Made by a program: the position numbers and the translations under genes
Notes under the pieces: model-generated
Seen by the model: the letters and a program-made list of their open reading frames with translations, nothing else
Told to the model about the DNA's origin: nothing
The model's database searches: none
In this document: positions 1 to 11,200 of the stretch, piece by piece
Position numbering within the stretch: the stretch's first letter is position 1
Layout of the letters: the number at the start of each line of letters is the position of its first letter
From: a virus
Direction: 5' to 3' (one strand)
DNA length: 30,947 nt
IMG/VR virus record: IMGVR_UViG_3300020463_000082
Location: 1-30,947 of that record

Positions 1-362
1 ATATTAAATTAACATCTGATCTAAATGGACACATAAAATGTAGTGGATTTATTAGAGAAACTGCGTCAATGATAGACATGAATGGTCCTGCCGCAACCGC
101 CGCTACTAAAACTACTGCAAATAATCTTACAGTGAATAGAACAGTAAAAGAAAGTATTGTAGGTAGAGTACCTGAAGCAGAGCCTTGGGGCGGACACGAT
201 GAAGAGCAAGAAAACATTGCACAAGCCGCTAGTCCTGATAGTAATTTTGCCGCAACTGATATTGATATGGCTAGTATTCTAAATAATCAGCAACCTGCTC
301 CTGAACAGACTACACAGCAAAAATCAAATGCAAAAGCTACTAATCCAAGAGGACCAAGATGA
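1..362 (+). CDS. 5: Baseplate hub/central spike protein, gp5-like, C-terminal end (partial)
   Basis: Only the 3' end is present: the frame is open from base 3 and stops at 360-362, giving about 119 residues, so the start lies upstream of the window. The visible part begins with short beta-strand-like segments (IKLTSDLNGHIKCSG, then MIDMNGPAATAAT), resembling the end of the spike/OB-fold part of gp5/VgrG-type proteins. It is followed by RVPEAEPWGGHDE, close to a motif I recall near the end of gp5 in marine T4-like phages, and a polar, Ala/Thr/Gln-rich tail. In T4, gp5 is the cell-puncturing spike at the centre of the baseplate. The next gene overlaps the stop by 4 bases (ATGA), and gp25 and gp6 follow closely, which supports a baseplate assignment. 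The identity rests on motif memory and synteny, because the diagnostic N-terminal part is missing. Confidence 0.65.
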   Translation, partial: IKLTSDLNGHIKCSGFIRETASMIDMNGPAATAATKTTANNLTVNRTVKESIVGRVPEAEPWGGHDEEQENIAQAASPDSNFAATDIDMASILNNQQPAPEQTTQQKSNAKATNPRGPR

Positions 363-1258
363 CAAACACAGTAGAAGAAAGATTTAGAAGAAATTGGAGT
401 GACTTTACAGTAAAAGATCATACTGCATATCACACTATTCTCAATATAGCAAATGTAACATCTAGTCAAAAAGCTATAGATTGTGCATTAGGTTTTTTCT
501 CAAATTACAGTGGATTTGATCAAACTGCATACGGAGAAGGAAGTTATATCACAGGATTAACTGAACAACAAGCATTTGATTTATGGAAAGATGCATATAA
601 CAAACAAGAAATACTTGCTAAAAAACAATTAATATCAAATGGAATCGGAACAATTACTCAATCAGTTTATGATGCAATGGTGCTTTATCATTGGGCAACA
701 GGTAAATTGTTTGAAGTGTTTCACGGAAAGATAGTTTACGAAATATTGCCTGTATTAAAACAAGGTAAGTATGATACTCTAGCTGATATGATTATAAACA
801 GTCAAATTAACAAAACTTTGTGCGTTAGAATAGCAACTATTCTAAGGCTTGCAGATTATGGTAAAGTTAAAACGAGAACATGGTATCGTAGTAATGGCGT
901 ATTTAAAATGCGTGATTTCAATGAAAAAGGCACATTAAACAACGATCAACTATCAAGAGCAAGATTTGCTTACTTTGCGGAGACAGGAAATTTTTTACCT
1001 AACACCCCAGAAGGATTAAGCAGAAAAATTGTTACAGATTATAACAGTACTTTGGTCACACAGATTTTTGCGTTTGACGGAGCAACAAATTTTAACTTGC
1101 TTGCTAATGCTAGTATGAGTCCAGTAGAAAAACTCTTAGTCACTATAAATGATGATATACAACAGCATTTCTTTGATTTTACTTTGGATGGATTTACACT
1201 TACAATAACCAAATCAATGAATACTGGTGATATTATTAAAACTGTTATAAAGATTTAA
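359..1258 (+). CDS. Lysozyme-fold-like virion/baseplate protein
   Basis: 299 aa. The ATG overlaps the previous stop (ATGA) and is preceded by an AGAGGA ribosome site. Residues about 65-170 follow the helical pattern of the C-terminal lobe of T4-type (GH24) lysozyme: LTEQQAFDLW, then SVYDAMVLYHWATGK, then ILPVLKQGKYDTLADMI and a VRIATILRLADYGK helix. The T4 enzyme has ITKDEAEKLF, then a bundle helix, LRMLQQKRWDEAAVNL and RAKRVITTFRTGTW in the same order. The catalytic Glu-Asp-Thr arrangement of the N-terminal lobe (E11, D20, T26 in T4) is not recognisable; the matching stretch, SGFDQTAYGEGSYITG, is short. The last 130 residues look beta-rich and are unassigned. In T4 the lysozyme domain lies inside gp5; here it may be a separate gene next to gp5. 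Enzymatic activity is uncertain, and a purely structural role is equally possible. Confidence 0.5.
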   Translation: MTNTVEERFRRNWSDFTVKDHTAYHTILNIANVTSSQKAIDCALGFFSNYSGFDQTAYGEGSYITGLTEQQAFDLWKDAYNKQEILAKKQLISNGIGTITQSVYDAMVLYHWATGKLFEVFHGKIVYEILPVLKQGKYDTLADMIINSQINKTLCVRIATILRLADYGKVKTRTWYRSNGVFKMRDFNEKGTLNNDQLSRARFAYFAETGNFLPNTPEGLSRKIVTDYNSTLVTQIFAFDGATNFNLLANASMSPVEKLLVTINDDIQQHFFDFTLDGFTLTITKSMNTGDIIKTVIKI

Positions 1259-1272
1259 CTGAGTATTTAATT

Positions 1273-1296
1273 TTACCATAAATAATAGTATGGTAA
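1273..1296 (+). promoter_or_regulatory. Late-promoter box inside an inverted repeat covering the gp25 start codon
   Basis: The arms TTACCATA (1273-1280) and TATGGTAA (1289-1296) are perfect reverse complements separated by 8 bases. A T4-like late -10 box, CATAAATA, lies at 1277-1284, and the gp25 ATG (1290-1292) is in the right arm. By T4 late-promoter geometry, a transcript would begin at about 1290, essentially at the ATG, and would lack the left arm. Read-through RNA from upstream would contain both arms and could hide the start codon. The repeat and the box are seen directly; the regulatory meaning is inferred. Confidence 0.55.
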
Positions 1297-1652
1297 CCTA
1301 CATCGGATATAGCACAATAGATAGTATAAGTGGTAGCAAAACATTAACAGATGTTAATCTTGCCAAACGTGATTTATTAAATCACTTTTACACAAGACGT
1401 GGAGAACGGGTAGGATTTCCTTCTTTTGGAAGTATACTACCCGATTTAGTCTTTGAACCATTGGATAGTGCAACAGAAAGAGAAGCATTAGATGATGTAA
1501 ACAAAATTGTTAACAATGACCCACGTTGGCAAGTGTTGGAAACACTTTTAAGTAAACCCGATGATCATACATTAGAAATCAAAGTTAGGTTACAATACAA
1601 CGACACAGGAACAGCAGAAGAACTGTTTCTGAGATTTATAGGTGAAGAATAA
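1290..1652 (+). CDS. 25: Baseplate wedge protein gp25
   Basis: 120 aa, close to the 132 aa of T4 gp25. Family features are clear: an N-terminal YIGYSTIDS strand, LAKRDLLNHFYTRRGER, FPSFGSILPDLVFEPLD (position of the family's conserved E-P motif), then EREALDDVNKIVNNDPRW and a C-terminal beta segment ending LFLRFIG. Gp25 forms part of the inner baseplate wedge with gp6 and gp53 and is structurally related to subunits of type VI secretion and other contractile systems. The ATG at 1290 is the only in-frame ATG and has no ribosome site; a late-promoter box ends 5 bases before it, so late mRNA may be leaderless. The stop overlaps the gp6 start by one base (TAATG). Confidence 0.93.
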   Translation: MVTYIGYSTIDSISGSKTLTDVNLAKRDLLNHFYTRRGERVGFPSFGSILPDLVFEPLDSATEREALDDVNKIVNNDPRWQVLETLLSKPDDHTLEIKVRLQYNDTGTAEELFLRFIGEE

Positions 1653-4600
1653 TGGCACAAGGCGCAAGACAAGCTAGTTTATTTGCCGCAGAAGACTTTA
1701 CAGTAGCATACGAAAGTTTTGCTCAAGCAAATCTGCAAGCATATGATTTTGATACAATCAGAACTGCAATGGTAAACTATATACAAACAAATTATCCAGA
1801 AAATTTTAATGATTACATTAATTCAAGTGAATTTATAGCACTTATCGAATTAATGGCATTCTTAGGGCATAACCTAGCATTTAGAGCAGATCTTGGTCAA
1901 AGAGAAAACTATCTTAGCACAGCAGAACGCAGAGAAAGCGCCTTGCGTATTGCTGAATTTTTAGGATATACACCTACTAGGAATGTTGTTGCTAGTGGTT
2001 ACTTAAAAATAGATACAGTCGAAACAAATGAACAAGTTTTTGATTCAAATGGAAATAGTTTAGCAAACGTTAATACTCAGTTTGAAGATGCTACAAATCC
2101 AACAAGCTACCAAAACTTCTTAACTATTATGAATGCTATTTTTCAAAGTAGTAGTAAGTTTGGATCTCCATTTGCTACATCAACAGCAGGAAATATTACT
2201 AATGAAATCTATAGAACAAATAGTACTAATAATACATCTACAAGAGAATTTACAAATAAAATAAACGGTGCTAATGCTACATTTAGTTTGTACAGTGCAG
2301 GAGTTGATACTGCAACAAACACGCTATTAGAAAAAATTCCTAATCCTTATGGTGCAGTTGACTTGCTTTATAGAAATGATAATAGTGGGTTTGGCTCACC
2401 AAACACAGGATTCTTTATTGGATTTAAGCAAGGATCTTTAGCATTCAAAGACTTTGAAATAAACAATGGACTGCCTAATCTTTCAGTTGATATTAATGCA
2501 GACAATGTAGCAAATGGACAGATTTGGGTACAGAATGTTGACGAGGTTGGACAAGTACAAAAAACATGGACAAGAGTTGATAGATTGTTTGGTGCAAGTG
2601 CAATGTTTAACGCAAGACAAAATAAGATACGTGACATTTATTCAGTGAGTAGTAGAGAAAATGATCAAGTAAGTATTGTATTCAGTGATGGTAATTTTGG
2701 TAATATTCCAAGGGGAATAATCAGAGTCTGGTATAGAACAGGACTTAATCAAACATATAGTTTAGTACCTGATACATTTAATCAAACTTCATTCAGTATT
2801 GATTATATTAGTGCTTCAGGCAACTTACACACTGCTAAGTTTAAAGTAAGTTTGAAAAGTATAGTAAGCAATGCAAGTGAAAGAGAGACAGTAGCTAGTA
2901 TTAAAGCTAATGCTCCTAGGTTCTTTGCCACACAGGATAGAATGATTACAGCAGAAGATTATGCAATTACACCATTGACTGCTAGTGAGAATATTAGAAA
3001 AATTAAAAGTATAAACAGAGTACACAGTGGGCATAGTAGATTCAGAGATATATACGATCCAACTGCAACCTACAGTGATGCAACACAGTATAGTGACGAC
3101 ATTTATCTTTATGAACAAGGTATTACAAACAGAAGTGTAATCAGTTTACCATCCAGTTTAACTGGTACACAAATATATGACAAATATATTAAACCTATGC
3201 TTGCAGATCCAGAGATATTTAATTTTTATTACAGCAGACAAGGCTGGTCATCAACAACACATGATGCAAAGTATGATTTCAACAACACTATAGACGGAAT
3301 TACATTCTTTAACACTACTGGTACCGAAACAAATGTTTTTAGATGGAATCAAATTACAAAAGGCAGTGATGGTTGCAGTGGATATTTTAGTTATAATAGT
3401 ATTGTCCAACGAGTTGGAGACACAGCAACAAATAGTTTAAAGAAAGCTGATATAAATGGGCTAATCGAATTTATTGACGCTCCTTACAAAATGGGATATA
3501 TTAGTGATGCTACAATAGTAAATGCAGGTAGCGGATACACTAGTACACCTACAGTAATAGTTACTGGAAAAGGCAGTGGTGCTTCAGCAACCTGTACTAT
3601 CGCTAATGGACAAGTTACTAGTGTTGCGATTACTAACAGTGGTAGCGGCTATGATCAAAGTACAAATATCTCTATCTCAGGTGGAGGTGGCACAGGTGCT
3701 CTTGTAAGAGGTACTATTATAGACGCAAAAACGCAATGGGTAAAAGTAGATAGACTTTACAAAAATGGACTAGGTGATGATAATAGTGCAGGCAATCCAA
3801 CAGGTATTGATAATACTGGCAAAGGCTCAATAGTGCTTAATGCAGTTGTTAGCAGTGGAGCAAGAGTAAGACGATTAGTTCCAAGACTAAGCACAGATTT
3901 AGATGATACAACTAGAACAAATGTAATATCTAAAATCAACAACAAAAATACTTTCGGATTGCGATATAATGCAAGCTCACAGAAATGGATTATTGTTGAT
4001 AGTGCAAATCTTCCAGCTAATAGCACAACACTTAATTCAGTTGCTAATTGGAGTTTAGAACATGCAGGTGATGGAAGCAGTACTGGCATTGACAACAGTT
4101 GGATCATAAGACTAAATCATGGTACAGCAGAATGGGAGATGCTGACTAGAAGAACGCAATATATTGTAGGAAGTTCAAACAAATTAAAGTTTACTAATCT
4201 AAATTTCAATAATACATTCAGTAGTGAAACAAGCAAACCTCTCAGAGATAATATTAAAATATTAAAAATTAATTCTAAAAGTGAATCTGACCCTAACCCA
4301 TTGGGAAAAGATTACAAGTTTAATGCATATGGATACTTTATATATTCAGATGGCTATACAGATCCACATAATATTAGAGTTACACTTGCTGATCCTGATA
4401 ATGATGGTTATCCAAATGATCCTGAAGCATTCAGCAATATTGTAAGTAGTTCAACTATAAAGTTAGGAACAAAAACTGTAGATGGATTTAACTATACAAC
4501 AATAGACCCAGATAACGGAACAACAGTTGTAAATGGAATTGGAAATTTACATACACAGTATAACAGAATAGCTGACTTGAATTCATTGATTGATCCTAGT

Positions 4601-5227
4601 ACAACTAATATTATTGATACATATGTTCTTTTGAACAGTTTCAATAGTGAGTATAGGAATTGGGCATTGTATGATGGCAGAGCAGAGACACAACCAAATC
4701 CTCCAACTATTAGTGAGTTAACAGATACATTCCAAAGTCTTAATACAAAAAAATCTATAAGTGATCAAGTAATTTATAGACCAGTAAAATATAAACTATT
4801 GTTTGGAGATTTAGCCAGCGGTGAACTTCAGGCAACATTTAATGTTACAAAAACAAGTAATAGCACAATAAGTGATACAGAAATAAAACAAAAAGTAATT
4901 ACTCTTATCGACCAATATTTTAATATTGATAACTGGGATTTTGGAGAAGACTTTTACTTCACTGAAATGGCGGCTTTCATACATAATAACATGATTGGCG
5001 AAATAAGTCAAGTAACAATTTCAAGTGTAAGCAATCCATCAGATGGTACAAGTTTATTTGAAATCTCAAGTAACAGTGATGAATTATTTTTACCGTTGGT
5101 AAAACAAAATAATATTTCTGTACAAGGTTCATCTAATGCTAATTTAACAACTATAGGTGAAAATTCAACTGGTAATATTTCTACAAATTCAAGCAGTGGA
5201 TCAAGTTCTAGCGGTGGAGGCTACTAA
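1652..5227 (+). CDS. 6: Baseplate wedge protein gp6 (baseplate J-like)
   Basis: 1191 aa, much longer than T4 gp6 (660 aa). The N-terminus (YDFDTIRTAMVNYIQTNYPE, FIALIELMAFLGHNLAFRAD, RENYLSTAERRESALRIAEF, LGYTPTRN) is typical of T4-type gp6, which forms the wedge ring with gp25 and gp53. The middle (about residues 330-480) has the baseplate-J-like core, including FSDGNFGNIPRG and the ATQDRMITAEDYA segment. The C-terminal domain carries YRPVKYKLLFGDL and a long helix-strand region. Extra material lies in between, including a Gly-rich SGYTSTPTVIVTG module at about 624-687 that also occurs in the next gene. The protein ends in a Ser/Gly-rich tail. It is coupled to gp25 by TAATG, and its own stop overlaps the next start by one base after a GGTGGAGG ribosome site. 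Confidence 0.92.
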   Translation: MAQGARQASLFAAEDFTVAYESFAQANLQAYDFDTIRTAMVNYIQTNYPENFNDYINSSEFIALIELMAFLGHNLAFRADLGQRENYLSTAERRESALRIAEFLGYTPTRNVVASGYLKIDTVETNEQVFDSNGNSLANVNTQFEDATNPTSYQNFLTIMNAIFQSSSKFGSPFATSTAGNITNEIYRTNSTNNTSTREFTNKINGANATFSLYSAGVDTATNTLLEKIPNPYGAVDLLYRNDNSGFGSPNTGFFIGFKQGSLAFKDFEINNGLPNLSVDINADNVANGQIWVQNVDEVGQVQKTWTRVDRLFGASAMFNARQNKIRDIYSVSSRENDQVSIVFSDGNFGNIPRGIIRVWYRTGLNQTYSLVPDTFNQTSFSIDYISASGNLHTAKFKVSLKSIVSNASERETVASIKANAPRFFATQDRMITAEDYAITPLTASENIRKIKSINRVHSGHSRFRDIYDPTATYSDATQYSDDIYLYEQGITNRSVISLPSSLTGTQIYDKYIKPMLADPEIFNFYYSRQGWSSTTHDAKYDFNNTIDGITFFNTTGTETNVFRWNQITKGSDGCSGYFSYNSIVQRVGDTATNSLKKADINGLIEFIDAPYKMGYISDATIVNAGSGYTSTPTVIVTGKGSGASATCTIANGQVTSVAITNSGSGYDQSTNISISGGGGTGALVRGTIIDAKTQWVKVDRLYKNGLGDDNSAGNPTGIDNTGKGSIVLNAVVSSGARVRRLVPRLSTDLDDTTRTNVISKINNKNTFGLRYNASSQKWIIVDSANLPANSTTLNSVANWSLEHAGDGSSTGIDNSWIIRLNHGTAEWEMLTRRTQYIVGSSNKLKFTNLNFNNTFSSETSKPLRDNIKILKINSKSESDPNPLGKDYKFNAYGYFIYSDGYTDPHNIRVTLADPDNDGYPNDPEAFSNIVSSSTIKLGTKTVDGFNYTTIDPDNGTTVVNGIGNLHTQYNRIADLNSLIDPSTTNIIDTYVLLNSFNSEYRNWALYDGRAETQPNPPTISELTDTFQSLNTKKSISDQVIYRPVKYKLLFGDLASGELQATFNVTKTSNSTISDTEIKQKVITLIDQYFNIDNWDFGEDFYFTEMAAFIHNNMIGEISQVTISSVSNPSDGTSLFEISSNSDELFLPLVKQNNISVQGSSNANLTTIGENSTGNISTNSSSGSSSSGGGY

Positions 5228-8200
5228 TGAGCGAACGTAAACCAAATCCTAGTTTAGCACCTAATATATCGAGGCCAGGTGAAAGTTTAGAAAAAACAGG
5301 TACCAAACGTGTAACTGAACTGCTACCTGATATTCTTAAAACAACTGTAAACAAACAATTCTTTGATTCAACATTTGAACAGTTACTAGCTAGTGGTAGT
5401 TTAGAATCTATTAAACATTTTGTTGGTGAAACTACAGGCGATGATGTTAGAGATGCGGTTCCAGCTATAACTGATAATTATTTGCTTGATAATAGATCCA
5501 ATGATCCATATCAGTTCCAACCTGGAATGGTTAGCAAGAATCAAGATAATAGTATAAGCCATACACTAGCATACGATGACTTGTTAAGAAGTTTTCATTA
5601 TAATGAAGTTGATACAAACAATCATCATAAGTTCTTAGCTGAATTAGGATACACATTAGATTTACCTATTAACTATGATATGTTTATAAACTATCATAGA
5701 TACTATTGGGTCTTAGATGTTATGCCACCTTGTGAATTACAATTTACAAGCGTATTTGATATGGATACAATTAATGGTGAAACATCTTACACAACTCCTG
5801 TAATGAAAAATGGTAAAACACTTACACTAGAAAACGGAATGAGAATAAAACTTGCACCACACACTGTGGATAGATTTACACAAACCAATAGTGCAAATAC
5901 TACTTTCACAGCAACAGTGCAGAACGGAGTTGTAGATTCGTTGCGAGTTTATAAAAACAACGCACAACAAACTATTACAGCAGATTATACATACAACGCA
6001 ACAACAGGTGTTGTTACTTTTACAACTGCACCAGCAGTTAATGAAGAAATAGAGATACACACATACTATTCTTATAGCACGTCAGGAATTTATGAAAATG
6101 ATGCAATTCTTGTAGTCGACGGAGTCGGAGATCCAAATGGTATAGTATTAACAACGCAATTTAGTCCAGGACAATACGAAGGCAAACAAGGCAAAAGAGT
6201 ATGGTGTAATATTACAACCTATAGTGCTCAAGAGCCAAGTGGGTTTGATGAAGACCAATATAGTTTTGATTTTAGAAAATTTGATCTCAGAGAACATAGA
6301 ATGACTACTAGAGATTATACTGTAGAACAAAGACAATCACCAGATCAAAGTGCATGGAGTAGAAGTAATCTTTGGGTACACGAAGAAACAATTAAAAATG
6401 TTTTAATATACCAAGCAGTAACAGATGATGTTTACACATTAGATCGTTATAGAGCAGTAAGACCAATTATAGAATATAAAGCAAAACTAGAGAAATTTAA
6501 CTTTGGCAAAAAGCATGTAGTAAATGTAGATCATGCATTAGAAAGTGCAATAGATCCAGCAACTGTCATAGTAGGTCAAACAGATTTTAATGTATTTCCA
6601 ATTGGGTTTACTACTGAATGGACATCAGGACAAGGATATGACTTTGGAGAAAAAGTTAAAGTAACAAGCGGTTCGACTCCTAACCTTGTAATTACATATT
6701 GGGAATGTGTAAAAGCACATGGCGAAGAACGTAAACCAACGCATGGCGAAAATTTAGAATTTTGGGAGCAAGTTACTCCTGTAGAATTGGAAAACAAAGA
6801 TTTAATTATATTCTTTAACACCACAAACAGTGCGTATACAAACAAGATATTCACAGTTAACGGAGTAGGATCAAGTATAACACTCACAGAGACATATAAC
6901 TTTGATGGTAGCAATAGTGCAACAAAATTAAACGCTGGCGAAAAAATACTAATTCTCAATGGGTATAATATTACTGATAAAGTTTTAGCTGGCGAGAATG
7001 TATCAAACAGAGAAGCTCCACTAAGTGGTAGTGAGATACATTTCGACGGCACTACATGGATACATAGTCAGCAAAAAGAACACAGAAGTCAAGGTATGAA
7101 AGTACAGCTATATGATGTAGACTTGAACAAGTTGGACAATGTAACTCAATATCCAGACAGTGATTTTAACGGTTCTACTATTTTTGATTTTGTACACAGT
7201 ACTACAAGTAGTTTTGATACTGCACTAGGGTTCAACGCTGAGTATGTTGATTATGGAAATACACCAGGTCTAAATTTTGAAGCCCCACTATTAAGTAAAA
7301 AATCTACCTATGTACAACAAAGTAATGATGGTAGTAAAAATCAAATCAAAAACATAGGTGGTCAATACTATTATAAAGATTTTGTTAGTGGCAGATATTA
7401 CAATGGATGGACAGCGGATAGATTCGGACAAGTTGTTAAAAAACGTATTCGGAAAGTAATTACTGATCCTTCAGTTCCTTTGCTAGTAGACGTTGGACAT
7501 TCAAAAACAGTTTCTGACAGATACTACAATATATTCCAAGAAAGCGGCGCACTAGCAATAAGCACACAACCAACAGCAGACGTCTCTGATGGTAGAGTCA
7601 CGAGGGTTGGTGGTAAGTTGCCTACATTGTTTTTCTTTAACGACAATACATATACAGTTTCTACACACTTTCCTCAAGCACAAATAGAGTTTGTAAACAT
7701 GGATGATTCTGCAATTGGTAATGGTATTTTGAGAACAGCAGGTAGTGGCAACTCTTTTAACATAGTAGTTACAACACCAACTGTTAACAGTATAAAGTAT
7801 AGATTGGTGTCGGATCCAGCTAATTTTGGAGTAATATTTTTTACAACAAATGCAAATGAAACAAATGTAGAAGTAAGAAAAAATGGCAAAGAATTTACAA
7901 ACTTTACACATACAAATGACATTGTAACAATTAATACTGGACTAATATTAGATGACATTTATGAATTTGTATTCAAATCAGATGCAAATTATAGTGCTAC
8001 AGGTGAAGGAAATTTTGAAGTTGCAAGTACACAACTTAGTAACCCACTTAATCAAAATTTTGAGAAAGTAAGCTACGGAGATTTAGTAAGACATTTGACT
8101 TCACAGATGAAATCAAATCCGTTGTTTAGCGGAAGTTTACATGGCACAAACAACTATAGAAACATTGTACAAACACATGATACAGGTGGACTGATAAAAC

Positions 8201-11200
8201 AACAACCATTTAGTACAGAATTAGCAAATCAATTATTGGTAGACAACAATACTAATCCATATAGTGCTTTGCAATTTACAAATGCAAATTACAATGAGTT
8301 TATAAACAAATTTAAAAATAAAATTACACAGCTTCATAATAGTACAGAAATAGATGTACCAGTATATCAACTGGTTGATAAAACACTTGAAGCATTAAAC
8401 ATTGGAAAAAATAGTAGTAATTCTTTTGCAAACAGTCAAATGGCAATGTATAGAGATTATAAAAGTTTTAATGGTAGCTGGGTACTGAATCAAACACCTA
8501 CATTTGATTTACCTGAAGAAGTAAACACTTATGACGATACTTTTAATCATGTACAAGTATGGATACAAATTCCAGACGCAAATGGTGAACATACTTGGAG
8601 AGGATTGGTTAAAGATGTAGATTACACAATGGACGATTATAGTGTAACAGTTACAATGAGTGGCATAACCTTTCCGGGTTCTGGTAAAAACAATATACAC
8701 ATCAGATGGTACAAAAGAGGAAGTGTAAGTTTTATGCCTTATAGTGCAGTAAAGCTAGGAATGATTAAACCTTTTGTACCAGAACTAAGAAGTGATTACA
8801 GTAAAGATAGTACAGGCACAGCAACAGACAATGTAATTATTGGACACGATGGTAATGTACATGTACGCAACGGAACAGAATTATACGCTAGAACAGTAGT
8901 AGGATTTGATCCTGTAGATGCAGGGTTGTGGGATTTAGAACTGAGAATATACAATAACCTCAATAGTAATCTTGATAATGTTGTAAATCAAAGCACTTAT
9001 TCACCTAATGCTCACAGACCAGCAGTGTATACATGGGATGAAGTAAACAATACAATTAGAAGTGAATTTAACAAATATAAATCTGCTAATAACATTGTGG
9101 CACTCAATAGTACAACATACTTTGATGGTAGCGATAAGTTTACTTGGAATTATAGCAGTGTATCACCTAATATTGGTGGCTGGAGAGGTATATACCATTA
9201 CTTCTTTAGAACTGATAGACCACATACCCATACTTGGGAAATGTTAGGATTCAATAAGAAACCTACTTGGTGGGACACAAACTACAGTTGGACAGATGCT
9301 ACAAAACGTTCAGCTTTGTTGTATGCACTTGAGTTTGGTCTAATAAGTCAACCAGGAGTTAGTGAAACATTTGATGTCGATTATAGTTATAAAAATTATG
9401 ATTGGCAAAACAACACATTGGTTACACTGTTAGGAGTATTAAATGATCCTATTACAGCAGGTGTATGTTCTACACCAACATTAGAAGATAGACAAAAAGA
9501 TTTTGTGTTTGGAGACTGGGGACCTGTAGAAGCTGAATGGCGTAGAACAAGTCAAGGAAAGATTGCAAACATAATTTCATTTATGAGAACAAGACCATTA
9601 ATTGCACTCAACAATTATTTTAGGACACAAAGAAGAATAGTTAAAAATCTAACAGGCTATGATATACCTTACATTATGGATATTGCTTACAAGGGGTTAA
9701 ACAGTTGGAGTAGTACAGCATTAACAGGATCAAGTAACATAGGTAAAATTATTGAAAGTGTTAACATTGTAAATCCAGGAAGTGGATATACTAGTTCACC
9801 CGACGTAATTGTTACAGATAACTTTGGTAATGGCGGATCTGTTGTGGTTAAAGTAGAAAATGGATCTGTTGTTGGAGCCAAAGTAAATTTCCAAGGTGTA
9901 CAATATTATAATAGACCTCAGCTGGATTTAAGTACAGGTAATGCAGTATTAGATCCTATACTAGCTGACGACACTAAAACATATTTTGATGGACTAGCAA
10001 ATGCAATTATTGAATTTGGTAATACATACGGCACAGATGCAAATGCACTAGCAAAAAGATTTAACAGTATTTCATTCCGACCTATAATTAAAGCAGGAGG
10101 TTTTGTTAAAAGAAATCAACAGTTTATTTTAGAAAGCAGTCAAGATAAAGGTAGAGTGTTTATACCAGAAGAGAATGTTGATACACTTTTATATACAAAT
10201 AAACCTTCACAAGAATATTTCTTTGGCGGCATTAAAGTAAACAAGACTGCAAACGGTTATACAATAAATGGTTATGATAATAGCTTGGCATACTTTAACT
10301 ATTATAAGCCAAAAACATCTACTCCTGGTGTTACTGTAAGTTTTGAAGGAATCACAACTGTACAAGTGTTGAGATATAACGAGTATGAAGATATTTTATC
10401 ACAGTTAGATTATAATACTGAACTTAAATCAATTCAAGAAGTATACAACTTTGTTAATGGATATGGTCATTACTTGAATACCTTAGGATTTAGTCAGCAA
10501 TGGAGATCTTCTGCAAGCAACTTTGTAACTTGGGCAGTAGGTTCAAGCACTACAGAATTATCGCTTATTCCAGACTCGTCTAGAGTTACAGTTAATGATG
10601 GACAAGATGGTTACTTTGATAACATAGACAAAAGATATGACGGAGTCTATAATATTATAGATGCTAATGGAAATCAGATTAGAGCATATGATGTTTTAAT
10701 CGATAGAAAAAGTATGGAACCGGATAGCGAGACAGTGTTCCAAGTGAAAGATGAAAATACACAAATTTATGGTATAAGGCTTTATAAGGTTCAGCTTGAA
10801 CATATATTCATTTTTGATAATGTTACAAATTTTGATGATGCTATCCACGATCCAACTATTTTTCTTGCACACAAAAGAATCATATGGAGAGGAAGTAGAA
10901 CAAAAAATTGGAATGGTAAGTTATATTCGCCAGGCTATATTGTAAATGACAATACAATACTTCCAAACTTCGACACTACAGCTAGAGAAGTAGATCAATA
11001 TTATGGTAGAACAAAGACCTTAGGTAACAAGCAGATAAGTGATATAGCAAGATTCAATGCAGGATATAATAGACCAGAATGGAGTCAGAAACTTGATTTA
11101 GATGATGATGCAGTTTATGAATTTGTAAAAGGTAGTTACAAATATAGAGGAACAAATCATACTCTGAGTGCATTTATGAGAAACAACGGTCTGTTTGACG

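Noticed and set aside
6576-7052. 158-codon open frame on the minus strand
   Set aside because: It is antisense to the uninterrupted giant structural gene, has no family motif, and no minus-strand promoter or gene was seen anywhere in the window.
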